Shown here: positions 1 to 9,688 of the stretch, piece after piece
Layout of the letters: every line of letters begins with the position of its first letter
Numbering within the stretch: the stretch's first letter is position 1
DNA from: Mesorhizobium caraganae
GTDB taxonomy: Bacteria > Pseudomonadota > Alphaproteobacteria > Rhizobiales > Rhizobiaceae
Assembly: GCF_016836705.1 (NCBI RefSeq)
Contig: NZ_JAFCGY010000003.1
Coordinates: forward strand, 349,844-413,843
DNA: 64,000 bases
Reading direction: 5' to 3'
Program-made: the position numbers and the translations under genes
The notes under the pieces: model-generated
Told to the model about the DNA's origin: nothing
Databases searched by the model: none
Seen by the model: only the letters and a program-made list of their open reading frames with translations

Positions 1-19
1 GCGCCTTGGCGACGGCGTG

Positions 20-208
20 TCACTGATAGTCGACGAGTTCGGCGATGGTGACGTCGCCATCCGGATTGCCGAGCGCTGGAATGGCCGGATCGAAGGCGAT
101 TTCGGTGACGGTCGGCCCGGTGGCTGCCCAAGCGGGCAAGGGAGCCAGAACTGCAAAGCTAGCCGCGCCCTTCAGCAAAAGGCGCCGATCGATCGGCTGC
201 TTAGACAT
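20..208 (-). pseudogene. N-terminal fragment of a DsbA-like thiol:disulfide oxidoreductase
   Basis: Sixty-two codons remain. The N-terminus has a Tat-like signal (DRRLLLKG followed by a hydrophobic stretch to AWA), then the typical pre-active-site segment of rhizobial periplasmic DsbA-family proteins, ending VTIAELVDYQ. In the family this is followed directly by the CxxC active site. Here a TGA stands exactly where the first cysteine is expected, and no CxxC appears in any frame in the 19 bases left before the window edge. I read it as a truncated or disrupted gene. The rest lies outside the window, so a local rearrangement cannot be told from a point mutation. Confidence 0.5.
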
Positions 209-388
209 GGTTCGTCCCTGGTGCGCGAACGGGTCCCACCCGTCCCCTACGATGCGCGATGCTTAAGCATGATCTTGCGGCACTTGCGTGGCGAATATTT
301 GCGGTTGCTGAAACCGTGAGGCAGCGCCGAGCGTATGGTATGATGTGCCTTCAGACAGCGATTTGTCAGGAGACAATGGAGACAGGCC

Positions 389-817
389 ATGCGCCGTATC
401 GCATTCGCAGTCGTTTCATTGCTGTTCGCGTCTTCCCTGTTCATCTCGGCAGCCCTTGCCGGCGATGCCGAAATCAAGGCCGGCCAGGCCGTCATCGACG
501 GTCAGCTGAAGGCGCTCATCGCAAACGATGGCGCCAAGGCCTACAGCTACGCTGCTCCAAACGTGAAGCAGATTTTCCCGACCGTCGACGCCTTCATGAA
601 CATGGTGACTAACGGCTACGCGCCGGTGCGTCAGCCACAAAGCTATTCCTTCGGCAAGGTCGAGCAGACCGGCCCAGGCTCGATCATCCAGCAGGTGCTC
701 ATCGTCGGTCCCGACGGCAAGGACTACGAGGCGGTCTATACGCTGCAGCAGCAGCCCGACGGCAGTTTCCAGATCACCGGCTGCAGCCTGCGGGCGTCGA
801 ATTCACTGAGCACCTGA
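389..817 (+). CDS. Secreted DUF4864-type protein
   Basis: 142 aa. Residues 1-24 form a Sec signal peptide (RRIAFAVVSLLFASSLFISA, cut near ALA). The mature part begins with a helix containing GQAVIDGQLKAL and continues with a region around VKQIFPTVDAFMNMV and a beta-rich end, the pattern of the DUF4864 family, which has a cystatin/SnoaL-like small fold. The substrate or role is not known, and export to the periplasm is the only functional inference. A GGAGACAGG motif precedes the ATG. It is a single gene facing the SDR pseudogene, whose end lies 11 bp downstream. Confidence 0.8.
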   Translation: MRRIAFAVVSLLFASSLFISAALAGDAEIKAGQAVIDGQLKALIANDGAKAYSYAAPNVKQIFPTVDAFMNMVTNGYAPVRQPQSYSFGKVEQTGPGSIIQQVLIVGPDGKDYEAVYTLQQQPDGSFQITGCSLRASNSLST

Positions 818-828
818 CGCACAAAGCC

Positions 829-1561
829 TCAGTAGCGTGCCCTGCCGCCCGACATGTCGAACACGGCTCCGGTGTTGAATGCGCTGGCGTCGGAACAAAG
901 CCAAAGCACCAGTGCCGCCACTTCATCCACCTCGCCAAGGCGCTTGAGCGGGCTGGCATTTATCATGTATCATGTCGTCTACGACATCGTTTCCAAGGCG
1001 CCTGATCAACTCGGTATCGATCGGCCCCGGTGCCACGCAATTCACCCGAATGTCGGTATCGCAGGTCTCCCGCGACAAGGCTTTCGTAAAGGCAATGACG
1101 CCTGCACTTGCCGCTGAATAGGCGGCCAGATTCGGCAACCCTTCCTTGCCTGCCAGGGATCCCATATTGATGATCCGGCCCCTACCAACCTTGCGCATGA
1201 TCGGCAGAACCTGATGCGTAACCTCGAAAACGCCGATCAGGTTGACACCGATGATGCGTTGCCACTCGATCGGATCGAATGCCTCGAACCCACGATAGTC
1301 GCCTAAATAGCCTGCATTGTTGATTAGAATGTCAATCCGGCTATTGTCTGCGACGATCTCGGCCAGGGCGTCTTTGATCTGGTGAGCCTTTGTCACATCG
1401 ACCGTCTGGCAATGCGCGCCGTCCACAGGTGTCGGATCAGCATCCCATATCCAGACTTCGGCCCCGGAGTTCAACAACTGCGCCGCAATGGCCTTGCCGA
1501 TGCCTCGTGCGCCGCCAGTCACGATCGCGGTCTTGCCGCCAAGTTCATATGTGACAGTCAT
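829..1561 (-). pseudogene. Short-chain dehydrogenase/reductase, frameshifted by a 7-bp duplication
   Basis: The first 200 codons encode a classical SDR: nucleotide-binding TGGARGIG at residues 15-22, NNAG at 81-84, and the PGPIDTELIRRLG segment. The frame breaks at 961-974, where a 7-bp unit (TATCATG on the plus strand) occurs twice in tandem. With one copy removed, the reading continues through a normal SDR C-terminus (LKRLGEVDEVAALVLWLC, ending with a GTGAVFDMSGG-type tail) to a stop at 829-831. In the current state the ORF ends near 923 with an aberrant tail. The YxxxK motif also reads YSAAS at 148-152, so the usual catalytic lysine is a serine. Substrate is unknown. It stands alone, 71 bp from the tgt stop. 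Confidence 0.85.
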
Positions 1562-1632
1562 GGCCTGACCCCAACCGGAATCTGCGCCCGGACAATGGAT
1601 CCGTCAATCATCGTCAGGTGGCGTTGATTTGT

Positions 1633-2763
1633 TCAAGGGGTAGGGATATCGCCCCTCGCCCAGCCCTCGGAAATCTCGGCCGCGCACGCCTCGAAGGCGC
1701 CGGCCTCGATCGACGTGCGAAGGTCCTGCATCAGCTTCTGATAGTAGGACAGGTTGTTCCAGGTCAGCAGCATCGCCCCCAGCGCCTCCTGCGAGCGCAC
1801 GAGATGATGCAGATAGGCGCGTGAATAATCGCGTGCCGCCGGGCAGTCGCTCTCCTCGTCGAGCGGGCGCGGATCGTCGGCATGACGGGCGTTGCGCAAA
1901 TTGACCTTGCCGCGCCTGGTGTAGGCCAGGCCGTGGCGGCCGGCGCGGGTCGGCATCACGCAATCGAACATGTCGATACCGCGCGCCACCGATTTCACAA
2001 TATCGTCCGGCGTGCCGACGCCCATGAGATATCTAGGCTTGTTGTCAGGCAGTTCCGAACAGGTGATGTCGAGCATCTCCAGCATCACCGCTTGAGGTTC
2101 GCCGACGGCCAGTCCGCCGACGGCGTAGCCCTTCAGATCCATGGCGCTCAGCGCCTGCGCCGAGCGCACCCTGAGTGCTGCATTATCGCCGCCCTGGACG
2201 ATGCCGAACATCGCCTTGCCCGGCTGGTCGCCGAACGCCGTCTTGCAGCGCTCCGCCCAGCGCAGCGACAGTTCCATCGCGCGCTCGATCTCCTTCAGAT
2301 CGGCCGGCAGCGCTGTGCACTCGTCGAGCTGCATCTGGATGTCGGAATCGAGCAGGCCCTGGATCTCGATCGAGCGCTCCGGCGACATCTCGTAAGGCGC
2401 GCCGTCAATATGCGAGCGGAAGGTGACGCCCTTTTCGGTCAGTTTCCTGAGCTTCGACAGCGACATCACCTGAAAGCCGCCGCTGTCAGTCAGTATCGGC
2501 TGCGGCCAGCGGGCGAACTCATGCAGGCCGCCAAGACGCGCCACACGCTCGGCGCCGGGCCGCAGCATCAGATGGTAGGTGTTGCCCAGGATGATGTCGG
2601 CGCCGACGCCGCGCACCTGGTCCATATACATGGCCTTGACCGTGCCGCCGGTGCCGACCGGCATGAAGGCCGGCGTGCGAATTTCGCCGCGCGGCATGTC
2701 GATGACACCGCGCCGTGCCTTGCCGTCGGTGGCAAGGACCTTGAAGGTAAACGGCTTAGCCAT
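1633..2763 (-). CDS. tgt: tRNA-guanine transglycosylase
   Basis: 376 aa, normal for the family. It exchanges guanine 34 for a queuine precursor in tRNAs with GUN anticodons. The substrate-binding [10 protein letters not shown] motif is clear, as are [12 protein letters not shown] and the MFDCVMPTR segment carrying the nucleophilic aspartate. The C-terminal zinc site normally reads CxCxxC plus a distal His, but here the segment is [18 protein letters not shown], keeping one cysteine. Related rhizobial proteins appear to share this. The ATG at 2763 was chosen over longer forms because family homology starts there ([18 protein letters not shown]) and it overlaps the upstream gene by 8 bp. It is the last gene of the queA cluster. 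Confidence 0.96.
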   Translation of the reverse strand: MAKPFTFKVLATDGKARRGVIDMPRGEIRTPAFMPVGTGGTVKAMYMDQVRGVGADIILGNTYHLMLRPGAERVARLGGLHEFARWPQPILTDSGGFQVMSLSKLRKLTEKGVTFRSHIDGAPYEMSPERSIEIQGLLDSDIQMQLDECTALPADLKEIERAMELSLRWAERCKTAFGDQPGKAMFGIVQGGDNAALRVRSAQALSAMDLKGYAVGGLAVGEPQAVMLEMLDITCSELPDNKPRYLMGVGTPDDIVKSVARGIDMFDCVMPTRAGRHGLAYTRRGKVNLRNARHADDPRPLDEESDCPAARDYSRAYLHHLVRSQEALGAMLLTWNNLSYYQKLMQDLRTSIEAGAFEACAAEISEGWARGDIPTP

Positions 2764-3025
2764 TGAATTCCTTGTCATGGACAGGTGCGTCCGGCGCCTG
2801 CCTATCGAGCGACTGGCGATACTGGATGCAGCCGCGCATGAATTTTGGCCACGGCGGCACGGCGATCGAAGGCTCGGTCTTTTCCGGCAACAGATCCCAC
2901 AGATCAGGATGATGCCAGCACAGATCATGGCCCGTCGTATCGCGGTGCGCACGAATGCCGGCGCGCAGTTTTTTCACCTCCGCGATCAGGCTTTCTCGGT
3001 CAAAGGCTTGCAGATCATCGTCCAT
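2756..3025 (-). CDS. Small conserved protein between queA and tgt
   Basis: 89 aa, no recognised domain. It is hydrophilic with a central [12 protein letters not shown] segment and a helical N-terminus ([19 protein letters not shown]). Its start lies inside queA (11-bp overlap) and its stop inside the tgt start (8-bp overlap), with a GGAG motif ahead of the ATG. This tight packing argues for a real, translationally coupled gene. Its position between two queuosine-pathway enzymes suggests, but does not prove, a related role. I recall similar small proteins in rhizobia but cannot assign a function. Confidence 0.75.
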   Translation of the reverse strand: MDDDLQAFDRESLIAEVKKLRAGIRAHRDTTGHDLCWHHPDLWDLLPEKTEPSIAVPPWPKFMRGCIQYRQSLDRQAPDAPVHDKEFNG

Positions 3026-4103
3026 CGCTCATCTCCGCTCGATAAAGCAGGCTTGCGTCTCCGTAGGAGTAGAATCTGTAGCTGGTGTCGATGGCATGCG
3101 CATAGGCGGCCCGCATTGTGTTGAGGCCACCGAAGGCCGAAACCAGCATGAACAGCGTCGAGCGCGGCAGATGGAAATTCGTCATCAGCAGGTCGGCAGT
3201 CTTGAACCGATAGCCGGGCGTGATGAAAATGTCGGTCGGGCCTGACCATGCGGCGAGCGTACCGTCGGGCTTTGCCGCGCTCTCCAGCAGGCGCAGCGAG
3301 GTCGTGCCGACGGCGATGATGCGCCCGCCCCTCGCCTTCGCGGCATTGAGCGCCGCTGCGGTCGCCTCGCTGACTGAACCGGTCTCTGCATGCATCTTGT
3401 GGTCGGCGGTGTCGTCGGCCTTGACCGGCAGGAAGGTGCCGGCGCCGACATGAAGCGTGACGAAGCGGCGTTCGATGCCTTTGGCGTCTAGCGCGGCAAA
3501 TAGCTCCGGCGTGAAATGCAGGCCGGCGGTTGGCGCGGCAACCGCGCCCTCCTCCCTGGCATAGATGGTCTGATAGTCCGTCAAGTCGCGCGCGTCATCG
3601 TCACGCTTGGAGGCGATGTAGGGCGGCAGCGGGATGTGGCCGACGGCGCGCAGCGCCTCGTCGAGAAACGGGCCGGACAGGTCGAAGCCGAGCAGCGCCT
3701 CGCCAGCCTCGCCCTTCTCGATCACCGTGGCGTCGAGCTGGCCGAGGAAGCAGGAATTGCTGTCATGGCCGAAATGGATGCGGTCGCCGGCAGCGATGCG
3801 CTTGCCCGGCCGCATGAAGGCAAGCCAGCGGTCCGGCGCCATGCGCATGTGCAGCGTCGCCTCGACCTGCGCCTGCGCTTCGCCGCGCCGCCTGATGCCT
3901 TTCAGCTGCGCCGGGATGACCTTGGTGTCGTTGAAGACCAGCACGTCGCCGTCCCCGAGCAGGGACGGCAGGTCGCGCACCATGCGGTCCGAAAGGCCCT
4001 CGCCCGGCCTGACCACCAGCATCCTGGCGCTGTCGCGCGGCTCGGCCGGGCGAAGCGCGATGCGCTCCTCCGGCAGGTCGAAGTCGAAGAGGTCGACGCG
4101 CAT
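3015..4103 (-). CDS. queA: S-adenosylmethionine:tRNA ribosyltransferase-isomerase
   Basis: 362 aa, full length. QueA transfers and isomerises the ribosyl group of SAM onto preQ1 at tRNA position 34, giving epoxyqueuosine, the step after Tgt. Recognisable segments are the N-terminus [17 protein letters not shown], the [20 protein letters not shown] motif, [11 protein letters not shown], and the C-terminal [18 protein letters not shown]. The ATG overlaps the stop of the upstream transporter by one base (TGATG), and the gene overlaps the 89-aa gene downstream, so coupled translation of the cluster is likely. Confidence 0.97.
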   Translation of the reverse strand: MRVDLFDFDLPEERIALRPAEPRDSARMLVVRPGEGLSDRMVRDLPSLLGDGDVLVFNDTKVIPAQLKGIRRRGEAQAQVEATLHMRMAPDRWLAFMRPGKRIAAGDRIHFGHDSNSCFLGQLDATVIEKGEAGEALLGFDLSGPFLDEALRAVGHIPLPPYIASKRDDDARDLTDYQTIYAREEGAVAAPTAGLHFTPELFAALDAKGIERRFVTLHVGAGTFLPVKADDTADHKMHAETGSVSEATAAALNAAKARGGRIIAVGTTSLRLLESAAKPDGTLAAWSGPTDIFITPGYRFKTADLLMTNFHLPRSTLFMLVSAFGGLNTMRAAYAHAIDTSYRFYSYGDASLLYRAEMSDGR

Positions 4104-4552
4104 CAGTAAAGCCGGACGAGCAGCGCTCCGGCCAAGAGCAGCACCGCGCCGGCGACGCGGCCGAATGAGATCTCGCGCACCGCCACGCCGAGGAAGCCGA
4201 CGCGGTCGATCAGCATGCCGGCCAAGAGCTGGCCGGCAACCAGGAACGCCATCAGGGCGGCCGCACCGATGCGCGGCGTCAAAATGGTCGACAGCGTGAC
4301 GTAGAAACCGCCGAGCATGCCGCCGGCGATGAACAGCCAGGGCGCCGGCGCCTTCCAGTCGAGTGAGATGTCGTTCAACTTTACCACGGCGACGGCGATG
4401 ATGCCGAGCACGATCGCGCCGGACAGGAACGAAAACGCCGCCGCCGCGACCGGGAGACCCAGGCCGCGCGCCAGCTGCGAATTGATCGGCGCCTGAACGG
4501 CGATGAAGGCGCCGGACAGGATGCCAAGCAGCGACCAGACCACGCCCATCAT
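4103..4552 (-). CDS. Small DMT-superfamily membrane transporter (YdcZ/DUF606 type)
   Basis: 149 aa with about five hydrophobic helices. The N-terminus ([20 protein letters not shown]) and a second half carrying [19 protein letters not shown] fit the DUF606 half-size DMT family, whose members probably work as dimers. The substrate is unknown. Two consecutive ATG codons begin the ORF. An AAGGA motif lies eight bases upstream of the first. It is 12 bp downstream of ppiB and fused by a one-base overlap to queA, so it sits within the coaD-to-tgt transcription unit. Confidence 0.85.
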   Translation of the reverse strand: MMGVVWSLLGILSGAFIAVQAPINSQLARGLGLPVAAAAFSFLSGAIVLGIIAVAVVKLNDISLDWKAPAPWLFIAGGMLGGFYVTLSTILTPRIGAAALMAFLVAGQLLAGMLIDRVGFLGVAVREISFGRVAGAVLLLAGALLVRLY

Positions 4553-4564
4553 TGTCGTTTGTCC

Positions 4565-5077
4565 TTACTTGACGTCGGCCGCGACCTTCAGCGACACGAT
4601 CTTGTCGGGATCGACCACCGGCTCGCCGCGCTTGATCTTGTCGACATTGTCCATGCCTTCGATGACCTGGCCCCAGACCGTGTACTGGCGGTTGAGGAAA
4701 GCGGCATCGTCGAAGCAGATGAAGAACTGCGAATTGGCCGAATTCGGGTTCTGCGAACGAGCCATCGAGCAGGTGCCGCGACCGTGGTTGGCGTTGGAAA
4801 ATTCAGCCTTCAGATCGGGCTTTTCCGAGCCGCCCATGCCGGCGCGGGAGGGGGCAAATGAGGGCTTGCTCGAATTGCCGAACTTGACGTCGCCGGTTTG
4901 CGCCATGAAGCCTTCGATGACGCGGTGGAAGACCACGCCGTCATAGGCGCCTTCGCGCGCCAGTTCCTTGATGCGGGCGACATGGCCGGGGGCCAGATCG
5001 GGGAACAGTTCGATGACGACCTTGCCCTTGGTCGTTTCCATGATGAGCGCGTTTTCGCGGTCCTTGATCTCAGCCAT
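4565..5077 (-). CDS. ppiB: Cytoplasmic cyclophilin-type peptidyl-prolyl isomerase
   Basis: 170 aa with no signal peptide, so cytoplasmic. The cyclophilin core is clear: [16 protein letters not shown] carries the catalytic Arg, Phe and Gln positions, and [18 protein letters not shown] the second active-site strand. It catalyses cis-trans isomerisation of prolyl bonds. It lies 43 bp downstream of a close paralogue with a signal peptide, so one compartment each is served by a tandem duplicate. The symbol follows common usage and is not meant as strict orthology with the E. coli gene. Confidence 0.93.
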   Translation of the reverse strand: MAEIKDRENALIMETTKGKVVIELFPDLAPGHVARIKELAREGAYDGVVFHRVIEGFMAQTGDVKFGNSSKPSFAPSRAGMGGSEKPDLKAEFSNANHGRGTCSMARSQNPNSANSQFFICFDDAAFLNRQYTVWGQVIEGMDNVDKIKRGEPVVDPDKIVSLKVAADVK

Positions 5078-5120
5078 GTCGGATATCCTTTATCTCAGAA
5101 AAACAGATTGATTTGATAGA

Positions 5121-5708
5121 CTACTTGTCTGCGGCGATGCGCACTTTGATCATGCGGTCGGGGTTGCTGACCGTTCCATTGTCGGCCTCGTCGCCCTTCT
5201 TGATGTGATCGACCAATTCCATGCCGCTGACGACATTGCCGACGATAGTGTACTGGCCGTCGAGGTTCGGCGCCGGCGCGAACATGATGAAGAACTGCGA
5301 ATTGGCGGAGTTCGGATCCTGCGAGCGGGCCATGCCGAGCGTGCCACGCTTGTAATGTTCGCTCTGCGAGAATTCTGCGGGCAGATCAGGCAGATCGGAG
5401 CCGCCGGTGCCGACGGCCTCGGGGCTGAACCCCTTCTTCATATTGCCGAACTTGACGTCGCCGGTCTGCGCCATGAAGCCATCGATAACGCGGTGGAAGG
5501 CGACATTGTCATAGGCGCCTTCGCGCACCAGCTTCTTGATCTGGGCGACATGCTTGGGCGCCAGGTCGGGCCGCAGCGCGATGGTGACGTCGCCATCCTT
5601 CAAGGTGATGATCATGGTGTTTTCCGGATCGGCGGCATAGGCCGAGACAGATGCGATGACAAGACCGGCAAGCACAACGAGGAACGAGGCGAGCTTCTTC
5701 AGCTGCAT
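5121..5708 (-). CDS. ppiA: Periplasmic cyclophilin-type peptidyl-prolyl isomerase
   Basis: 195 aa. Residues 1-22 are a signal peptide (LKKLASFLVVLAGLVIASVS, cut near AYA). The cyclophilin fold follows, with [16 protein letters not shown] and [11 protein letters not shown] matching the active site. The longer ORF begins at 5759, but the ATG at 5708 has a GGAG ribosome-binding site and places the signal peptide at the N-terminus, so it is preferred. The gene is 16 bp from coaD upstream and 43 bp from its cytoplasmic paralogue downstream. Confidence 0.93.
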   Translation of the reverse strand: MQLKKLASFLVVLAGLVIASVSAYAADPENTMIITLKDGDVTIALRPDLAPKHVAQIKKLVREGAYDNVAFHRVIDGFMAQTGDVKFGNMKKGFSPEAVGTGGSDLPDLPAEFSQSEHYKRGTLGMARSQDPNSANSQFFIMFAPAPNLDGQYTIVGNVVSGMELVDHIKKGDEADNGTVSNPDRMIKVRIAADK

Positions 5709-5724
5709 AGGGATCTCCGGGGGA

Positions 5725-6225
5725 TTATTTCTTGAATTTTGCGGTGAGCGCGCCGGCAACCGCGGCCGGCACGAAGGAACGGATGTCGCCGCCCATCGAA
5801 GCTATCTGGCGCACAAGTGTGGCGGTAATGGTTCTGACTGACGGACTTGCCGGCAGAAAAACAGTCTGTAACTCCGGCGCCATGGTCTCGTTCATGCCGG
5901 CCATCTGCATCTCGTAGTCCAGATCGGTGCCGTCGCGCAGGCCGCGGATCATGATCGAGGCGCCGTGCTTTCTGGCGGCGTCGATGACCAGCCCGTCGAA
6001 CGCGACAACCTTGATGCGGCCGCCGTCGCGGCCGAATTCGGCCTTGGTCGCCGCCTCGATCAGCTTCACCCGTTCCTCGAAGGAAAACAGCGGCGTCTTG
6101 CCGGGATGGGTGCCGATCGCCGCATAAACCGTGTCGGCAACGGCCAGCGATGCCTTCAGGACGTCGAGGTGTCCGTTGGTCAGCGGGTCGAAGGAGCCGG
6201 CATAAAGGGCGGTGCGTTCGGTCAT
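5725..6225 (-). CDS. coaD: Pantetheine-phosphate adenylyltransferase
   Basis: 166 aa, standard size. It forms dephospho-CoA from 4'-phosphopantetheine and ATP, the penultimate step of CoA synthesis. The nucleotidyltransferase signature [16 protein letters not shown] (the TxGH motif as TNGH) is at the N-terminus. [18 protein letters not shown] binds the pantetheine side, and the [16 protein letters not shown] segment corresponds to the ISSTxxR nucleotide motif. It is the first gene of the leftward cluster running to tgt, and a promoter should lie between it and the palindrome at 6255-6304. Confidence 0.96.
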   Translation of the reverse strand: MTERTALYAGSFDPLTNGHLDVLKASLAVADTVYAAIGTHPGKTPLFSFEERVKLIEAATKAEFGRDGGRIKVVAFDGLVIDAARKHGASIMIRGLRDGTDLDYEMQMAGMNETMAPELQTVFLPASPSVRTITATLVRQIASMGGDIRSFVPAAVAGALTAKFKK

Positions 6226-6254
6226 GGCAGGGATAGGGCTCTATCTCTCGGTTT

Positions 6255-6304
6255 GAGCATGATCTGTTTCCGAAAACCGGATTCCACTTTTCGGGATCAT
6301 GCTC
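6255..6304. repeat. Rhizobial intergenic palindrome upstream of coaD
   Basis: The outer arms are GAGCATGATC (6255-6264) and GATCATGCTC (6295-6304), exact inverse complements. Inner arms CCGAAAA (6270-6276) and TTTTCGG (6288-6294) allow a longer stem. This sequence type recurs many times between genes in rhizobial chromosomes. It may fold in RNA or be a relic of a small mobile element, and there is no sign of a coding function. Confidence 0.8.
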
Positions 6305-6485
6305 TAGCGGGGCATTGGACGGAAGGCAAATGCGATTGGGAACATCTGCGTGAACCTTTTCGCAGACATGAACGACAGATGAATGCCTTGATCACGAAGA
6401 CTTCACGCAGCGTTCACTAGTGTGCACTTCAGAAGATGAAACCAAAACCCCATCTAACCGTTGTAAGGCGCAGGAGAACACGCAA

Positions 6486-6632
6486 ATGCTGATCTACATG
6501 CTCGCCACCGCAATGACCGTCGCCATGCTGATTGCTACCGCATTCGGGCTGCATCAGGAAGCAGAGCGTGTCCGTGTCCGGACCAAGCGCTTCGAAGGCT
6601 TCGGCGCTCGCTGGCCCCACCGTCACCACTAA
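6486..6632 (+). CDS. Small single-span membrane protein
   Basis: 48 aa from an ATG preceded by CAGGAGAACACG. Residues 2-22 form one hydrophobic helix (LIYMLATAMTVAMLIATAFG), followed by a basic, arginine-rich tail (VRVRTKRFEGFGARWPHRHH). No family is recognised. The ribosome-binding site, the membrane helix and the terminator directly downstream (6656-6684) support a real gene. A longer frame opens at 6420 but lacks a good ribosome-binding site. Confidence 0.6.
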   Translation: MLIYMLATAMTVAMLIATAFGLHQEAERVRVRTKRFEGFGARWPHRHH

Positions 6633-6655
6633 TCTTACCGGCTAAGTCTTGATCG

Positions 6656-6684
6656 CGCCGGCCCATCGGGCCGGCGTTGTTGTG
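6656..6684 (+). terminator. Rho-independent terminator between the 48-aa gene and gyrA
   Basis: Perfect 9-bp stem CGCCGGCCC / GGGCCGGCG with a three-base loop, followed by TTGTTGTG. It lies 24 bp after the small gene and 8 bp short of the convergent gyrA stop. The stem could stop transcription from either side, but the weak T-run is on the plus strand. Confidence 0.65.
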
Positions 6685-6691
6685 TCTGAGC

Positions 6692-9478
6692 CTATTCGGC
6701 GCTGTCGGGTGCGGCATCCGCTGCATCCGGACCGCCCTCGCCGTTCTCCTCGGCATCCTCGTCAGACTGCGGTTCCGATATCCGCTCGACCGAAACCACC
6801 TTCTCGCCTTCGGCGGTGTTGAAGATGGTCACGCCCTTGGTGGCGCGGCTGGCGAAACGGATGCCGTTGACCGGCACCCGGATGACCGTGCCGCCGTCCG
6901 AAACCAGCATGATCTGGTCGTCATTGCCGACCGGGAAGGTCGCCACCAGCTGGCCGATCTCTGCCGTTTTCGACACGTCGGTGGCGCGGATGCCCTTGCC
7001 GCCGCGCCCGGTCAGGCGGAAATCGTAGGACGACGAGCGCTTGCCGTAGCCATATTCGGTCACCGTCAGCACATATTGCTCATGCGCCTTGAGGAATTCG
7101 TAGCGGTCGTCGGAAAGCTCCGCCTCCTCGCCGATCTCCTCATTGGTCAGCGCGATCTCTTCTTCCTCGCCGGCCGTCTCGAGCCGTCGCTCCGCCGCCG
7201 CCCGCTTCAGGTAAGCGGCGCGCTCCGCCGGCGAGGCATCGACATGCTCGATCACCGACATCGAGATGATGCGGTCGGTCTCGGCCATGCTTATGCCGCG
7301 CACGCCGACCGAATTGCGGCTCTGGAAAACGCGCACGTCGCCGACCGAGAAACGGATGCACTGGCCGGAGTCCGCCGTCAAAAGCACGTCGTCATTGTCG
7401 GTGCAGGTCTCGACACCGAGGATCTCGTCGCCTTCCTCCTCCAGCTTCATGGCGATCTTGCCGTTGCGGTTGACCTGGACGAAGTCGGAAAGCTTGTTGC
7501 GGCGCACGGTGCCGCGCGTGGTGGCGAACATCACGTCGAGCTCGCCCCAGCTGGTCTCGTCCTCGGGCAGCGGCATGATGGTGGTGATGCGCTCGCCCTG
7601 CTCGAGCGGCAGCATGTTGATCAGCGCCTTGCCGCGCGACTGCGGGTGGCCGATCGGCAGCCGCCAGACCTTTTCCTTGTAGACTATGCCGCGCGAGGAG
7701 AAGAACAGCACCGGCGTATGGGTGTTGGCAACGAACAGCCGGGTGACGAAATCCTCTTCCTTGGTCGACATGCCGGAGCGGCCCTTGCCGCCGCGGCGCT
7801 GCGCCCGGTAGAGCGACAGCGGCACGCGCTTGATGTAGCCGGAATGGCTGACGATGACGACCATGTCCTCGCGCTGGATCAGGTCCTCGTCTTCCATGTC
7901 GGCGCCGCCGTCGGTGAGCTCGGTGCGGCGCGGCGTGCCGAACTCGTCGCGCACGGCGGCGAGCTCGTCCTTGACGATCTGCTGGATGCGCGCGCGGGAC
8001 GACAAAATATCAAGGTAATCAACGATTTCGGCGCCGATCGTGTTCAACTCGTCGGCGATCTCGTCGCGGCCGAGCGCGGTCAGGCGCTGAAGGCGCAGTT
8101 CGAGGATGGCGCGCGCCTGTTCCTCGGACAGATTGTAGGTGCCGTCCTCGTTGATGCGATGGCGCGGATCGTCGATGAGAAGGATCAGCGATTCGACGTC
8201 GCCGGAGGGCCAGCGGCGCTCCATCAACTGCTCGCGCGCCGTCTGCGGATCGGGCGCGGTGCGGATCAGCTTGATCACTTCGTCGATGTTGGCGACGGCA
8301 ATGGCGAGGCCGACCAGGACGTGGGCGCGGTCGCGCGCCTTGCGCAGCAGAAATTTCGTTCGCCGGCTGATCACCTCTTCGCGGAAGCCGACAAATGCCT
8401 TCAGCATGTCGGTCAGCGTCATCACTTCCGGCTTGCCGCCGTTCAGCGCTACCATATTGGCGCCGAAAGAAGTCTGCAGCGGCGTGAAGCGGTAAAGCTG
8501 GTTGAGGATGACATCGGCGACAGCGTCGCGTTTCAGCTCGATGACGACGCGGTAGCCCTGGCGGTCGCTTTCGTCGCGAATGTCGGAAATGCCTTCGATG
8601 CGCTTGTCGCGCACCAGTTCGGCCATTTTCTCGATCATCGAGGCCTTGTTCACCTGGTACGGGACTTCGGTGATGATGATCGATTCCCGGTCATTGCCGC
8701 GCTGTTCGACATTGACCTTGCCGCGCATGACGATGGAGCCACGGCCGGTCGCATAGGCGCTATAGATGCCGGAACGGCCAAGCACGATGCCGCCGGTCGG
8801 GAAATCGGGACCCGGAATGATCTCCATCAGCGCCGGCAGGTCGATCGCCGGATTGTCGATGATGGCGATGGCGCCGTTGCAGACTTCGGCCAGATTGTGC
8901 GGCGGAATGTTGGTGGCCATTCCGACGGCAATGCCGCCGGAACCGTTGACCAGAAGGTTGGGGAAGCGAGCCGGCAACACCTTCGGCTCGGTGTCGGAGG
9001 CATCATAGGTCTCCTGGAAATCGACGGTTTCCTTGTCGATGTCCTCGAGCAGCTCATGCGCGACCTTGGTCAGGCGCGACTCGGTGTAGCGCATGGCCGC
9101 CGGCGGATCGCCGTCGATGGAGCCGAAATTGCCTTGCCCGTCGATCAGCGGCACCCGCAGTGACCAGTCCTGCGCCATGCGCACCAAGGCGTCATAGATC
9201 GAGGCGTCGCCATGCGGATGGTATTTACCCATCACGTCGGCGACCGGGCGGGCCGATTTCACATATTTGCGGTTCCAGTGGTAGCCGCTCTCATGCGCCG
9301 CATAGAGAATGCGGCGATGCACCGGCTTCAGGCCGTCGCGAACGTCCGGCAGCGCACGGCTGACGATCACGCTCATGGCGTAAGAGAGGTAGGAGCTCTG
9401 CATCTCCTCGATGATGGAGATCGGCTCGATGCCGGTGGGGCCGCCGTCGGCGCCGCGCGGTGTCTTTTGGTCGGTCAA
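6692..9478 (-). CDS. gyrA: DNA gyrase subunit A
   Basis: 928 aa. GyrA carries the DNA breakage-reunion activity of gyrase, which introduces negative supercoils with GyrB. The catalytic tyrosine is Y131 in [10 protein letters not shown]. In the quinolone region ([16 protein letters not shown]) the position of E. coli Ser83 is alanine (A92), while Asp87 is kept (D96). The GyrA box QRRGGKGR is in the C-terminal wrapping domain. That domain also has an acidic, Glu-rich insertion ([19 protein letters not shown]), a feature of alphaproteobacterial GyrA. The start codon is TTG at 9478; no upstream ATG exists and the homology begins here. The ribosome-binding site is weak. Confidence 0.97.
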   Translation of the reverse strand: MTDQKTPRGADGGPTGIEPISIIEEMQSSYLSYAMSVIVSRALPDVRDGLKPVHRRILYAAHESGYHWNRKYVKSARPVADVMGKYHPHGDASIYDALVRMAQDWSLRVPLIDGQGNFGSIDGDPPAAMRYTESRLTKVAHELLEDIDKETVDFQETYDASDTEPKVLPARFPNLLVNGSGGIAVGMATNIPPHNLAEVCNGAIAIIDNPAIDLPALMEIIPGPDFPTGGIVLGRSGIYSAYATGRGSIVMRGKVNVEQRGNDRESIIITEVPYQVNKASMIEKMAELVRDKRIEGISDIRDESDRQGYRVVIELKRDAVADVILNQLYRFTPLQTSFGANMVALNGGKPEVMTLTDMLKAFVGFREEVISRRTKFLLRKARDRAHVLVGLAIAVANIDEVIKLIRTAPDPQTAREQLMERRWPSGDVESLILLIDDPRHRINEDGTYNLSEEQARAILELRLQRLTALGRDEIADELNTIGAEIVDYLDILSSRARIQQIVKDELAAVRDEFGTPRRTELTDGGADMEDEDLIQREDMVVIVSHSGYIKRVPLSLYRAQRRGGKGRSGMSTKEEDFVTRLFVANTHTPVLFFSSRGIVYKEKVWRLPIGHPQSRGKALINMLPLEQGERITTIMPLPEDETSWGELDVMFATTRGTVRRNKLSDFVQVNRNGKIAMKLEEEGDEILGVETCTDNDDVLLTADSGQCIRFSVGDVRVFQSRNSVGVRGISMAETDRIISMSVIEHVDASPAERAAYLKRAAAERRLETAGEEEEIALTNEEIGEEAELSDDRYEFLKAHEQYVLTVTEYGYGKRSSSYDFRLTGRGGKGIRATDVSKTAEIGQLVATFPVGNDDQIMLVSDGGTVIRVPVNGIRFASRATKGVTIFNTAEGEKVVSVERISEPQSDEDAEENGEGGPDAADAAPDSAE

Positions 9479-9688
9479 ATTGGATCACAATCTAATCAGG
9501 AATCACTGACCGCTTATATAGGAAGCCCGCTCGAAACTCCAATGTTCCCGGCACTTTTCCAAAGACAATTTCGGTGGTAATTTCAAATGGATACCGCTGA
9601 TTGCGACGATTTGGCAAAAGCGTATTTCGCCGCCGCCAGGCAAAAGCCTGCGATGGACCGTTTTCCCCGGCCGGGAGCCATAAGCACG

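Noticed and set aside
1..40. TGA in the DsbA-like fragment as a selenocysteine codon
   Set aside because: It stands at a cysteine position, but the second cysteine of CxxC is absent and no selenocysteine insertion structure is recognisable in the few bases available. Truncation is simpler.
6677..9163. Long open frame (828 codons) antisense to gyrA
   Set aside because: It is a shadow frame caused by GC-rich codon bias in gyrA. The translation is His/Asp/Leu-rich low-complexity sequence with no family match and no ribosome-binding site.
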